DNA from: Gorsachius magnificus
Lineage: Eukaryota > Chordata > Aves > Pelecaniformes > Ardeidae
Direction: 5' to 3'
Assembly: GCA_034008185.1 (NCBI GenBank)
Contig: CM067091.1
Location: 6,303,799 to 6,367,798, forward strand
DNA: 64,000 bases
This document shows, piece by piece, positions 35,001 through 63,000 of this stretch (position 1 is the stretch's first letter; every line of letters starts with the position of its first letter). The position numbers and the translations under genes were made by a program. The notes under the pieces were generated by a model. That model was given only the letters and a program-made list of their open reading frames with translations. It was not told the DNA's origin and searched no databases.

Positions 35001-35623
35001 AAACTGCCTTGAGCTCTGCCTGGGGAAAACCTCACGCCTCAGTCCAAGATTAAAAAATTAATGATCGGTTAATCCAACAGCTCCACCGTCCTCCTCGGCT
35101 CCTGCCCATCGGCTCGCGCAGGCGCGGGAGCAGCACCCTCCTGCCCTGTCCACAGTCCCTGGTGGTCACGGTGACTTTACCTGTGTCCCCATCACGTCTT
35201 GCTGCCTCCCAACAGAGCCGCTGGGAGAGGCTGGTGGCGGTGAGGGACAGGCTCGGTGCCACGAGGCTCCATCCCACACCACCTGTAGCCAAAGGTGCGT
35301 CTCCTGGCTGGTCCCCACCACCCTTTCCCTGGAAAACCCTCCCAGCTGTCGGTGGAGGTGCTGCCATGCTGCCTTCCACATCCAGACACAGCTGGGGAGC
35401 CACTCCAGCCTTAATTAAAGGTCTTTAATCAGCAGGCAGGTGATGGATGGGCATCGAGCCACCACTACATCCCAAGCTGGGGGCTGCTGGATTCAAGACA
35501 TGGGCTGGAGCTGGCTGGGGGTTCTTGGTGGACCACAAGGCTCGAGCCAGGAGGGTGCAAACCGAGGCACAGGTTCCAACCCCCCTTCAGAAAGCAGTCG
35601 GTGCCACAGAAAGAGTTCACACC

Positions 35624-35629
35624 TTTATT
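35624..35629 (-). terminator. TCEA3: TCEA3 polyadenylation signal
   Basis: Plus-strand TTTATT gives AATAAA on the minus strand, 650 bp after the TCEA3 stop at 36279, and is the first canonical signal leftward that I found. It predicts a 3'UTR of about 35605-36278. Confidence 0.65.
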
Positions 35630-36278
35630 GCTCCAGCTGGAGGGGTTTTCCCACTCCTCTCCCCCTCATCCCTTCTTCCTTTCCTGGGGACACAGTTCCC
35701 TTGAGCCAAGTGCATGTGTCACTGAGCGGAGGGACATGGTGCTATCCCTCCAGGATGCAACCACCCTGCAGCCACCCTGTCTCCCTCTGTGTCCTCCCAC
35801 TGTGTGTGCTTGGGTGAAGAAGAAGGTGTTTGGGGGGAAAACCTGGCCCCTTTCCCACCCCTGGTCCCCAGGACAGTGGCACAGCCCCACATCCATGGGG
35901 CACCGTCCCTCCTGCCCCCAAACCACCCAAGTCCAGCTTTCCCCCAGGGAAGGGCAAGCAGCCCAGGTCAGACCAGTCTCCTTTTCCAGGGATGTGTCCA
36001 TCCTCAGTGGACTCCCAGCACACCACACCCCAAGCAAAGGGCAGGTATTTACAGGGAGGAAGAGCTCAATTTCACCAGGGTCTTCCCAAGCAAACCCGCC
36101 AGAGCTGGAGCTCAGCTCCCCAGGACGTTTGAGGGAGCCCAGTGCAGGGAAACAGGGAGCGGGGATGCGGGGACTGGTGCTGCCCTGTCACCATCCCTCC
36201 CCACCCCAGCTGCCCGATGTGGCTGTCACAGCATCCCATCTTGCACCGCGTCCCCTCCAGCCCCATCGCCGGGCGCTG

Positions 36279-39200
36279 TCAGCAGAACTGCAGGAGAAAC
36301 AGAGCTGGGGGTGAGCCGTCACCCAGCCCCCCAGCACTGTTTTGGGGGGCTCTGCTATGCCAGGGAAGGATCGGGGCACCTGGAGCCCCCCACCATGCCG
36401 GGCACAGACCTTCCAGCGGTTCCCGCATTCGTTGCACAGCACGAATGTCGTCATGGGCTCGTCAGCGCTGCGCGTCTGCACCTGGGAGGGAGCAGGCGGC
36501 TGGGTCAGCAGAGAACCCTCCGGTGTCCCCCAAATTGGGGTCCCCTGGGGACAGGGGGGAGCCCCGGGGGCTTTGCAGGGCTGACCTGGTTGTACGTGCA
36601 GTTCTTCTTCTTGCACTTGCCGCACTGGAAGAGGTCGGTGACGGTGCCACCCGTCTTGGCCATCTGGTGCTCCCGGATGGCCTCCTGGGTCATGGCATTC
36701 CTCAGCTCCTTCAGCTCGTCGCTGGCCATCTCCTGCCACCAGCATCAGCCCAGCAGGGTCAGCGCTGCTGCAGCTCTGCCCGGGGGCTTGTAGCCAAGCC
36801 GGCACAGGGTGTAAGCCCCTGTGGTCCATCACCCTCCCCATCCTCTCCAGGACCAGGACTGACCCTGTTCTCTGTGCTTGCTGCAGGGCTCAGGCTCATC
36901 CAGAGGAAAAAAATCACCCCATCCTCAAAACAAAACTGCTGCCTGCAGGGACCTGGCTCCCTGTAGAGGGAGCTCGGCTCCCAGGAGCCTGATTTGGGGA
37001 TCCCAGTTGAGGAGGAGGAATGGGAATCCTCAAGCCTGACTCAGTGTGACATCCCACACCCAGCTCTGTGATGGGCTGGGGGGCTGCAGGGCTCTGGAGG
37101 GACCAGGCAGTGCCCCCTGCTTTCTCCTTGTGCCTGATGCTCCCCATGCCCCAGCCAGCACGGGGGTAGGATGGGGAGATGCTGGGACAAGCCCAGTGTG
37201 GACATCGCCAAGTCAAGACCAGCTGGCCCTTGGGCACCAACACAGCCTCCAAGAGAGGCAGCATGGACATGGTCCACAAGAGCACCCCCCCCGCTCCCCC
37301 CTTGCTCCCCACCTCAGCAGTCATGCGAGCGATGAGGCTGGGCAGGATGGCCCCGCACAGCACATTCCTCCGCAGGCTGGGGTTCTTGGGGTCCTTCAGG
37401 TTGCTGATCCTGCTCCGCACCCGGTTGCGATACTTCATGTCCGTGCTCTTCAGCTCCTGGAAGATATGTGGGGGTCCGTCAAGGAATCAAGGGGGCAAGG
37501 TGGGGGGATGTCAGCCCCGTAGGCACCCACTGCTGCTCTGGGCTCAGTGGTACTGATTGCCATCAGGGCCAGTGCCCATGTGCATGTGGAGGTGGCCGAG
37601 CTCAACGGGGCTTTGCTCCCTGGGGACCACATGTGGGGGATCTCCCTCTCCTTGCATTCAGTAGGACGAAGTGCAGCTTGGGATGCGGGGAGGAAAACAA
37701 CTTTTGTCTTTGCTGTGACACCCAAAGGCTGCCGGGGCACAGGGACTGCCACCAAGCCCTGTGCTGGGATGGGAGTTCATGGTGCAGAGGACTCTGCCTG
37801 CTCTCCTCCTCCCAGGCTGGCCAAAAAGCCAGCAGCTGCCTGCACAGATGCGGGCAGACAGGCTGAGGTGGCAGCTTTGGGGTCCTACGGGGCCCCAGGC
37901 ACACATGGGCAGAAAGTTTGGGATGCACCAAAAATCAGAGTATGCCCAGGAGGGGGAACCACCTTGGGGCTGGTCCCAGTCTCAGGGGGCTGCCAGGAGA
38001 CCCCCAAGCCTTGAGTTGGGGGTGAATGGAGGTGGCTCCATCCCTGCCAGCGTGGTGCAGCCTGGGTACTGCAATGGACTGGGGCTGGCGAGAGACACAG
38101 GCACCCGCAGCAGGCTCCAAGAAGAGGCTTTGGCTGGGTTTGGGTTTTATTTCCCCAGGGTTGAAGGCAGGTCCCTGAGCAGAGGGGTTTGGGGGGGGAT
38201 GCACAGACCCCTGGACTAAGGCAAGTGCCATGGGGATGCTCTGCTCAGCATCAGCATCAGCATCAGCATCAGCTTCTAACCAGGGTCTGGGCTCCCTCTG
38301 CAGGCAACAGGGACATTGGAGCCCCCTGTCCTTGTCCCTGCCACCCTCTGTCCTCGTCCCCACCACCACTCTTGCGCCCAGGCCTGTGCCCCCCAGCAGA
38401 TGGAGCCTGGGGACTCCCTGCTCCCCCAAAGGATATGGTCTTCAATCTCCGATGCCATCTTCTCACAGTTGATGCCAAACTCCTTGTAGTCATCTAAAGG
38501 GCAGAGAGGCCGAGGGGTGACATTCAGGCATGAAACCAGCCGGGTCTCACCGTGCATGAAGAAAGCCTGAAAAAAAATCTCGCCTTTCCCCCTCAACTTG
38601 TCCCAGGCACCCCATCTCTAAAAAAACCCCTATTTTTACCCATCTTGAACCTTACAAAGACCCCTTTCCCACATCCAACCCCTTACTGGACACCACACCA
38701 ACCTCCTTCTCTTTCATTTTGGGGCTGAACACTGAGCTGCAGTTTGTTTGCGAGTCCAGGGTGAGTTTGCTGTCGTAGGGCTGTGGGTGCCCCAGGATGC
38801 AGAGCCTTGCTTGTTATTGTAGGGTTGCTCCTATTAGGGCTGTCCCATAGGAGAAACATCCCAGTTTGGGCTCCAGCAGCCCCCAGACCCACTCACCATC
38901 TATGCGGAGGGCGGCTGTCAGCATCTCAATGCACTTGTCCCGCACCGAGTCCCCCGTGAGATAGCAGGGGGCCAGGAGGCAGGGGCTGGGCGAGAAGGGG
39001 GGGCTGGTGGGGGTCCGTGGCGTCTCCGGTTTGGCCTTGCTGCTGTTGGCTCTGCAGGGGCAGACGGGGAGGACAGGCAGGCACCGAGGTCCTGGCACAG
39101 CCCCAAGGAACCTACCAGGGGTCCCGTGGCACTGGGATGGGTCTCTCCTACCTTTCCTCCTTGCTGTCGCTGGAGTTTCTCCGGGAGCCGGTGGGAGCTG

Positions 39201-42200
39201 GCGAGGGGCTGGTGCCCACAGAGGCTCTCCTGGGGGTGGCACAGGGGGGACAGTGGGGATGTCACCAGAGATGGGGCAGGGACTGGTGGCAGGACCTCAG
39301 GCACCAGCACATCAATGCATGCTCTGGGAAGCCAACAGGAATCCCCCCGGGGGAGGATTTGCTCCTCACGGGGAATGTCCCAGGGCCCACGGCAGAAGCA
39401 GGGCTCCCAGCCATCTCTACCCACCCCGTGCGTGGGTCCCACGGTAAGAACATCCCCAAAGAGGATCCCCAAAGCATCCCCAGGCTGCCTGGAGACACCC
39501 CCTCCTTACCTCTCCCCTGATGGTCTCTTCTGCAGGGAGGAAGAGGAGAAGACGGCCGGGGTGGTGGAGGACCTTGAGTCGGCAGAGTCTCTCCTGGCAG
39601 GACGAGCCCCATCTCAGAGAGCAGCAATAGGGACCAGGCAGTGGGTCCAGACCCCCATCCGTGGCCCATCGAGGGGCTGGGGTCCCAGCTCTTCCATCCC
39701 CAGCTGGCCCAGGCACCCACCTCTCTTTCTTGCCATCTGGAGGTGACTTCTTTGAGGACGCAGTAGGGCTCCGACTGCCGCTGGGCTCTCTTCATCGCAG
39801 AAGCCCAAAGGGAGAGATGCTCTCAGTGAGCCTGGCCCCAGCATCCCCCGCTGTGATCTGATGAGCCAGACCCTGCCCACCCATCTGCACACCCTGGCCC
39901 TGGCCAAGTCATCCCCGAGCCCCACCAGCTCCCCAGGCTGCCGGCACAGCCTCCCCCGGGCTGGCAGAGCCCAGCATGGGGGTCGGTGTGCCCTTTGGCT
40001 GGTACCTCTCTGGGATGGAGTCAGCAGGGTGGCCCCGGGGGGTGGCGGCACGAGAGCCGGACTTGCTGAGCTTCCTAAGGACAGAGAGAGCGGGGCAGGG
40101 TCAGACGAGCACCATCCAAACAGCCCTCACCCGGGCAATAAATAGCTCTAGAGATGGGAAAATAAAATAAAATAAAATAAAATAAAATAAAATAAAGAAA
40201 AAGCCATTTCTCCCTTCTCTGAAAACTGCCCGGGTGCTACCATGGCTGCAGGCAGCCCTTTGGTTCTCCGGCAGTGCTGCCAGGGGACGGGCAGAGATGG
40301 ATAAACCAAGCAACTCGTCAGGAGTGAGCAGAGGGAGGCCTCGCATCGGCCCCACTGATGCCTTGGCCACGCAGTTGGTGCCCCCTGACAGCGGGCAGGA
40401 GCCCCCACCTCTCCTTGTGCTTCTCCCTGTGCTTCTCGGCCGGGCTCTTGGGGTGCTTCGCCCCTTCGTTGGGGCAGCTGGGAAAATCCAGCCTCTTCTC
40501 CTTCTTCTCCTTCTCCCCATCCGTGTCCTTCTCCTTCTTCCCATCCACATCCTTCTCCTTCCTCGGGGTGGTGGAGGACTCTGGGTGAAAGATTTGGGTG
40601 TCGTAGACACAGCCCAAAGCAGCGGAGGGCACGGGGGGAGCTGCATCCCGGGGCGGAGGGATGGCTGGGGTGATGCTCAGCCCTTGGAGGGGGGGCACAC
40701 ACCAATTTACACCCCTCCATCCCGGAGCAAAAATGAGCCCTTGGAAAATCCATCAAGTCCGTGCAGCACCTGGCAGGACTGGGTTACGGCAGCTGCGATG
40801 CATGGGAGCCTGCACCTCCCGGCTTGGGACTGATCCCACCCCGACCCTCCGGAGCACATCAGAGGTTTTGGGTGCCAAGATGGCTTAGGGAGGGGTGGGG
40901 GGGTCCCCTTCTCTCCCTGCCATCGCTCACCCAGCAGCCGCTTCCAGTTCTTGATGAGGATTTTGGCCGAGGCCACCACCTCTTCATCCGAGCAGTGTTT
41001 CCGCACCGAGTTGACGGCCACCCCAATCCGCGTGGTCTGGGAATGCACGGCAGGGACGCGGCCTTAGGGACATGCTGGCTGGCACAGGGGGACAGGACGA
41101 GCAACCCCATGGGGTGTCCCCCCCGCCAGCAACCGCTGCCCCCCCCTGCCCTGAGAGCCACTCACCTGGAGCAGCTGGATGGTCATGGTGTAGCCTGTGA
41201 GGGACTTGAGCAGATCCAGCGCCCCTTCCTAGAGCGGGGAGAGGCCATGGGGGCCCTTGAGGAGCCAGAAAGAAATGGGGGGGGGGCCACGCTGAGGCAG
41301 CCCATGTTCCCCCTTTCCTCTCATGGGCACCAGGGAGGGCACTCCGAGGGGACATGTAGCGTCCCTGGGCCAGTTCCCAGGGAACGCCTGACCCTCCACA
41401 GCAATGCATTCATAGAAAAAAATCCCAACCTCAAATCCTGATGGCTCATCCTGGTGCAGGGTCATGTCTCCTGGCTGGGAAGCAGGACCTTCCCTTAAAG
41501 CTCGGGAAAACCCCTCCATAAGGAAACACCAGGCTGCTGGGGACAGCCAGGGGACACCCGAGTGTCCCCACGTAGGGGTGCGAGGGTCCATAGGACATGC
41601 ACCCCCAGGGTTTCAGCCTGACCCCTGGGCGCACAGAGGTTGCAGGGCTAAACATAGCTCCAGCACGGAGTCCTCCTCCTCCTCTTCCTCCTCCTCTGTG
41701 GTATTTTTAGAGCCCCAGTACCAGCTGCCAGCTTGCAGGTATCCCCGCCACAGGGCACCCAGCCTGGACCCCCGCCCCACCATGAGGGGCTGGATCAGGC
41801 CCTCCCAGTATGATGGGTGCAGGGGCGAGCTGGGCACTGTGGCCGGACCCTGACTCTGTCCCCCTCCTCGAAGCACAGGGGTGTGGGCAGGATCAGTCCC
41901 TTGACCCTGAGGCAATTCCCAGTGGGGAGCAGAGCCTGTGTGGCTCCCATGGGGTTGGATTCGATTCCAAGCGTTGGCATCCCAAAAAGCCACCAGTTCT
42001 GGGGGAATGGCAGTGCTACCCCGCCCCCTGGGGAGCCTGCATGTCGTCGGGGCAAAGGCCGGCAGAAACGGTCAAATATTAACTTTAAGGGCCGGGCTCA
42101 ACTCTGCTCGCCCACATGTAACCGGATCACCAGGATCCCCGGCTGGATCCTCACCTGGTGCAATGGGTGGCAGGGCTGGATCCTGGCTCCCCCCCGGCAC

Positions 42201-42949
42201 GCCATTGCCAAAGCCACCCGGGAGCCATCGCTCGGCCCCTTCCCTTTGCACGCTTGCACCCGCTCGTGCAACAGGCAGGGCTGGGGCTGGGGGGGTTGTG
42301 CCCCTCAGCTCAGCCCCCCCACACCCCCCCCAGGGAGTTTCCCCTTGACATGGGGCTGACCCCGCGGCACCGGCACCGGCCCCGATCGGGTGTTGGCAGC
42401 CGGGCCAGTGGCCAAGCACCTGTCGCCCACGTTTGCCCACGGTCCTGTGCCACCGAGGGGTGCCTGGAGCTGCCACCCCTGGGACAGACCCCCCCCTTAC
42501 CCCCAGATCCCAACAGCCAGGGGCGATGGGGTGCAGGAGCGCCCCAAATTGGAGGCAAAATAAAATACCCCCGGGTGCTGGCTCCAACATCACAAGGCTG
42601 GGCTGGGGGTGGTGCAGGCAGTACCCGGGGGTGCTGGCATCACCTGTGGGTGCTCAGCACCCCCTTGACCCACTCAGTCCCTCTGGGACCACAAGCAATG
42701 AGGGGGGTGAAGAGCAAACCCCCCCCCTTTCCCTCCCTCCTCTGTCCTGAGCCACGCTGCAATGTCAAAACATGCACGCGCATGTGTGTAAATATGTACA
42801 TGTGCAAAAATGCACATGCACACAAGCGTGCACACACGTGCAGATTTGCACACCCGCCCCGAGAGGCTCAGCTGCCTTACCGTGCTCTTCCTGGCCACCA
42901 TCTTATCCAACTTCTTGGCAATCCGGACCAGCTCCTCAGCGGGCCCCAT
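36279..42949 (-). CDS. TCEA3: TFIIS-family elongation factor A3 (complete, 14 exons)
   Basis: Nuclear factor that binds backtracked RNA polymerase II and stimulates transcript cleavage. Coding exons, 5' to 3': 42881-42949, 41166-41228, 40931-41036, 40409-40580, 40006-40074, 39721-39780, 39510-39593, 39152-39229, 38897-39051, 38437-38493, 37313-37467, 36586-36732, 36410-36481, 36279-36287. Total 1296 nt, 431 aa; every junction keeps phase. Order: LW/TFIIS-N domain (1-79), basic Ser-rich linker (80-255), central polymerase-binding domain (about 258-380), zinc ribbon (C393, C396, C421, C424) with the catalytic Asp412-Glu413 hairpin, ending FC. The last exon holds only Phe, Cys and stop. The human protein is 348 aa, so the linker is about 80 residues longer here. 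TCEA3 is chosen over TCEA1/2 from the ASAP3 neighbour and sequence resemblance. Start ATG has G at -3 and +4. Confidence 0.93.
37468..38436 (-). other. TCEA3: U12-type AT-AC intron in TCEA3
   Basis: The 969-bp intron starts ATATCCTTT, the perfect minor-spliceosome donor consensus, and ends CCCCCAC. A TTCCTTGAC branch-site match (37478-37486) places the branch A 12 nt before the exon, with no long polypyrimidine tract. It splits the His305 codon (C|AT) inside [10 protein letters not shown], and only these boundaries keep the frame. Confidence 0.92.
38245..38272. repeat. (TCAGCA)n hexanucleotide repeat in TCEA3 intron
   Basis: Four to five perfect units, inside the U12-type intron about 170 bp from its donor. 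Confidence 0.92.
39152..40580 (-). other. TCEA3: TCEA3 exons 4-8: modular Ser/Arg/Lys linker
   Basis: Exon 4 (172 nt) encodes a Lys/Glu-rich block; exons 5-8 (69, 60, 84, 78 nt) are all phase 2-2 and multiples of 3. Each ends with AG of a split AGN codon and the next supplies the third base, so every junction codes Arg or Ser. Any subset can be skipped without changing frame. Several begin or contain RRxS motifs (RRDS, RRAS, RRNS), basophilic-kinase-like. Exon 6 has two possible acceptors 6 nt apart (high end 39780 or 39774). This is the least conserved part of TFIIS proteins. Confidence 0.82.
40158..40197. repeat. (AATAA)n pentanucleotide repeat in TCEA3 intron
   Basis: About seven to eight AAAAT/AATAA units between exons 4 and 5, 85 bp from the exon 5 acceptor on the sense strand. 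Confidence 0.93.
41669..41698. repeat. (TCC)n microsatellite, TCEA3 intron 1
   Basis: Interrupted TCC/CTC trinucleotide array of about 30 bp. Confidence 0.85.
42770..42850. repeat. Alternating purine-pyrimidine (CA/TG-rich) tract
   Basis: Words such as GCACGCGCATGTGTGT, TGTACATGTGC and GCACATGCACAC alternate purine and pyrimidine for about 80 bp, ending roughly 30 bp into intron 1 from the TCEA3 exon 1 donor. Such DNA can adopt Z-form under supercoiling. Confidence 0.75.
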
Positions 42950-43149
42950 GCCGGCGGCTCGCTGCTCGCCAGGCTTCGGCGGCTGGTGGAGCAAAACCAA
43001 GCGGGCAGTGGGCAGAGCTCGGCGCTGCCAGCATGGGGGCTCGGCGGGGGTGGGAGGGCAGCCAGGCGCAAAGCGGTGGCCGGGGTGGAAAGGAGCAGAG
43101 AGGGGGGGGAAAAAAGGGGGAAAAGAAAGGGAAGGGAAGGGAGAGAAAG

Positions 43150-43235
43150 CAGAAAGGAGGTGGGGCTGTCCCGGCCAGTTATAAACTCCTGCCAGGCAGG
43201 CGAAATAGCACGGGGGAGGGCTAAATATAGCTGAG
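43150..43235 (-). promoter_or_regulatory. TCEA3: TCEA3 core promoter: TATA-like and MEF2-like sites
   Basis: On the minus strand GTTTATAA (43179-43186) lies about 235 bp before the ATG. CTATATTTAG (43221-43230), a perfect match to the MEF2 consensus YTAWWWWTAR, lies 35 bp further upstream. The start site would then be near 43150 with a 5'UTR of about 200 nt. TCEA3 is known as a tissue-restricted, muscle-expressed TFIIS isoform, so an MEF2 site is plausible; function is inferred. Confidence 0.45.
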
Positions 43236-43239
43236 AGCT

Positions 43240-44155
43240 CCAGGCAGGGCCACGATTGCAGGAGCTGGGGGAGGCGCATGGCGGGGTGCACCGGGCCGCA
43301 CGCCCGTTCCCACCAGAGGGGAGCCCAGGGGTGCCAGAGGAGCTGCCTGCCACAGGGCTGGAGCCCGGTGGTGGCAGGGAGAGGGCCCAGGACATGGCTT
43401 TGCTACCGGGATGGCTCAGCCAGAGATTCCCAACGGGCGCGGGTGCGACGCAGCACGGTGCAAGCTCTGCGGGCGCAAGGGTTGCTCTTTCCAAACCCAG
43501 TGTCCTGCAGCAGGGAGTTCCCCAGGGGAACAATCTGCGATGACAAATGACACCCCAACACCTCCCATGGCCTTTTAAGCCCAGCAGGCGCTAAGGCTGC
43601 ACCAGCATTTGCTCGACTGTCGTGTCCATGTCCGTCCCCCTCGAGCACCCGGTGCATGGCGTGCCAGCCTGCAGTGGGTGCCAGGAGCCCCCCAAGCAGG
43701 GGTGGGAGGGGACAGGGGGACCACAGCAGGGTTGCTGTCCCCAGGCTCCAGTGGCACGGGTGGTTGGGATGGGTGGGTGATGGCAAGCATGCCACCCTCG
43801 CTTGGCCCTGCTCCACCACCCAAGAGGGATGGCCATAGGGCGAGCACCCCGCTCTGTGCTGGGCTGGATGCATGGTGGCACATGGGGGAAGATGCCCGTG
43901 CCCCAGCCTGGACCCACATGGCACAGAATGGGTGAACACAATGCCAGGGGGCACAGGAAAGCCAGGGCTTGACCCCAACCTGGTGCATCCACCTAACCAC
44001 ACAGCCCCCCCAAAAAACAGTGCTCCACACACACATGACACCCCCAAAGCCCAGGGTCACATCACTGATGGGCACCCGCAGGTCGCAGAGACCCCGGTGC
44101 CTGGGATGGGGTCTGCCAGCCCCAGGGCAGGGCTGCACCCCCCCCACCGGCACCC
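43240..44155. other. Short intergenic spacer between TCEA3 and ASAP3
   Basis: Under 1 kb between the inferred TCEA3 promoter and the ASAP3 polyadenylation site. No gene, repeat or domain-bearing frame seen. TCEA3 regulatory DNA probably sits here and in the ASAP3 3' end. Confidence 0.6.
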
Positions 44156-44177
44156 AGGCGCTTACAAAACCAATGGC

Positions 44178-44183
44178 TTTATT
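44178..44183 (-). terminator. ASAP3: ASAP3 polyadenylation signal
   Basis: TTTATT on the plus strand (AATAAA on the minus strand), 907 bp beyond the ASAP3 stop, in a locally A/T-rich stretch that contrasts with the G/C-rich 3'UTR. The 3'UTR is inferred as about 44160-45089 and includes G/C runs at 44260-44275 and 44890-44904. Confidence 0.7.
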
Positions 44184-45089
44184 AGAAACCAGAGACAGAA
44201 AACATTAAAAAAACAAGGCCACTTTTGAGATGAAAACATTTGACGCACAAATGAGAAAAGGGGGGGGGGGGGGAGGGGACACAGGGCAGATGGCTCCCGA
44301 GGGACATTGGTCCCAGAAAAAGCTGCAAAATTTCCCCAGGGAGACCCCCAGGGCTGGGGCGGTGATCCAGCACCCACCTCAGGTGAGGGACATGGGGCAG
44401 GGGCTCTGTGGGGCCACCTGACCCACCCCAAATCAGGGAATGGCGTTTCACTAGCAGTTTTGGGGAGGCTTTGAAGTGGCCCCAAGCCCCACCAGCCCAG
44501 GCCCCTCCCAGAGCCTGGGGGGGGCGATGATGGGGCCAGAGACCCTCCAGTCCCCCAGACAGGGTCACTAAAAGCCCTTTCCTCTTCCCTGCCCCTCCCA
44601 AATACTTCACAGGAAAGTGGGGGGGTACACAGCTGCTCCCCAGCCCTGCTCCCCCCAGGCTGGGGAGGAGAGAGGGGTGTCCATGGTCCCCTTGCAGAGG
44701 AGGGTGGGGGGCACCAAGCACAGCCCCCCCCATCCCCAAGGCCTTGCAGACAGGGGAGAAGAAAGCCCTGGGGATGGGCAGAGCCCACGGGAGGGATGGG
44801 GGAACAGGGGACACCAGGGGCCAGCACAGAAACTGTGGTGAGCATGTCCGTTCTCTGCCCTACCCACAGGGCTCCCTGCAGCCACCCGGGGGGGGGGGGG
44901 GGGGTGTGTGTCCAAGCCCCCATGGAGGGCAGTGTCCAGCTGGGCTGGATGGTCCCACGCCAGGGTCCTGGGCATATGTCCCTCGTGGCCCAACTCTGCC
45001 AAGCCCCCGGGGCTGGGGCTGCGCTGGTGGGGAGCTGCTTTGGGTCCCAGCCAAGGGGACAGGGACAAGAGGGGCCACTGCCACCCAAG

Positions 45090-62772
<17,683 letters not shown>

Positions 62773-63000
62773 GGCGAGGGGGGGCCGGGCGCTCCCTGCG
62801 GAGCGCCCCGGGGTGCCGGAGGGGCCCGGCTCAGCGCCCCGGGGGTGCCGGAGGGGCCCGGCTCAGCGCCCCATGCCCGCCCCGGCCCGCCGCACCGGGG
62901 AGCTCCCCCCCCCCCGGGCGGCCCCCCCCCCCGGCCCCCCCCCCCGGGGGGGGGCCCGGGGGCGGCGGAGGAAGGGAAAACCCCGGGGTCTCGCTGGCTC

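Larger units (their letters stand above)
18800..35600. other. Gene-free intergenic region between OPRD1 and TCEA3
   Basis: About 17 kb upstream of OPRD1 and downstream of TCEA3. Open frames here (up to about 317 codons) are Pro/Ser/Gly-rich and match nothing I recognise. I saw no exon pairs with consistent phase. Contents include AT-rich repeat DNA at 20933-20977, the 73-bp minisatellite at 24225-24517, a C25 run at 30877-30901, a 20-bp duplication at 31961-32000, and AT-rich islands with TAATTA motifs (for example 29215-29275 and 34790-34900) that could be enhancers of OPRD1 or neighbours. Confidence 0.55.
36279..39051 (-). other. TCEA3: TCEA3 exons 9-14: central domain and zinc ribbon
   Basis: Exons 9-11 carry the central domain (residues about 258-356: [45 protein letters not shown]). 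Exon 12 continues through [18 protein letters not shown] and opens the zinc ribbon; exon 13 adds the DE hairpin and second Cys pair. The exon 10/11 junction is an AT-AC U12-type intron; the rest are GT-AG. Confidence 0.93.
40931..42949 (-). other. TCEA3: TCEA3 exons 1-3: TFIIS N-terminal (LW) domain
   Basis: Residues 1-79, beginning [20 protein letters not shown] and ending NWKRLL. This is the four-helix LW domain that contacts elongation and Mediator-associated partners in the family. The phase pattern 0-0-1 is clean. The 1.65-kb first intron contains a (TCC)n microsatellite at 41669-41698. Confidence 0.9.

Noticed and set aside
35789..36793. Plus-strand open frame of 334 codons
   Set aside because: Antisense to TCEA3 exons 12-14, whose minus-strand reading gives the zinc ribbon.
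42158..43234. Plus-strand open frame of 358 codons
   Set aside because: Antisense to TCEA3 exon 1 and promoter; includes CA-repeat and poly-Lys/Gly-type translation of simple sequence.
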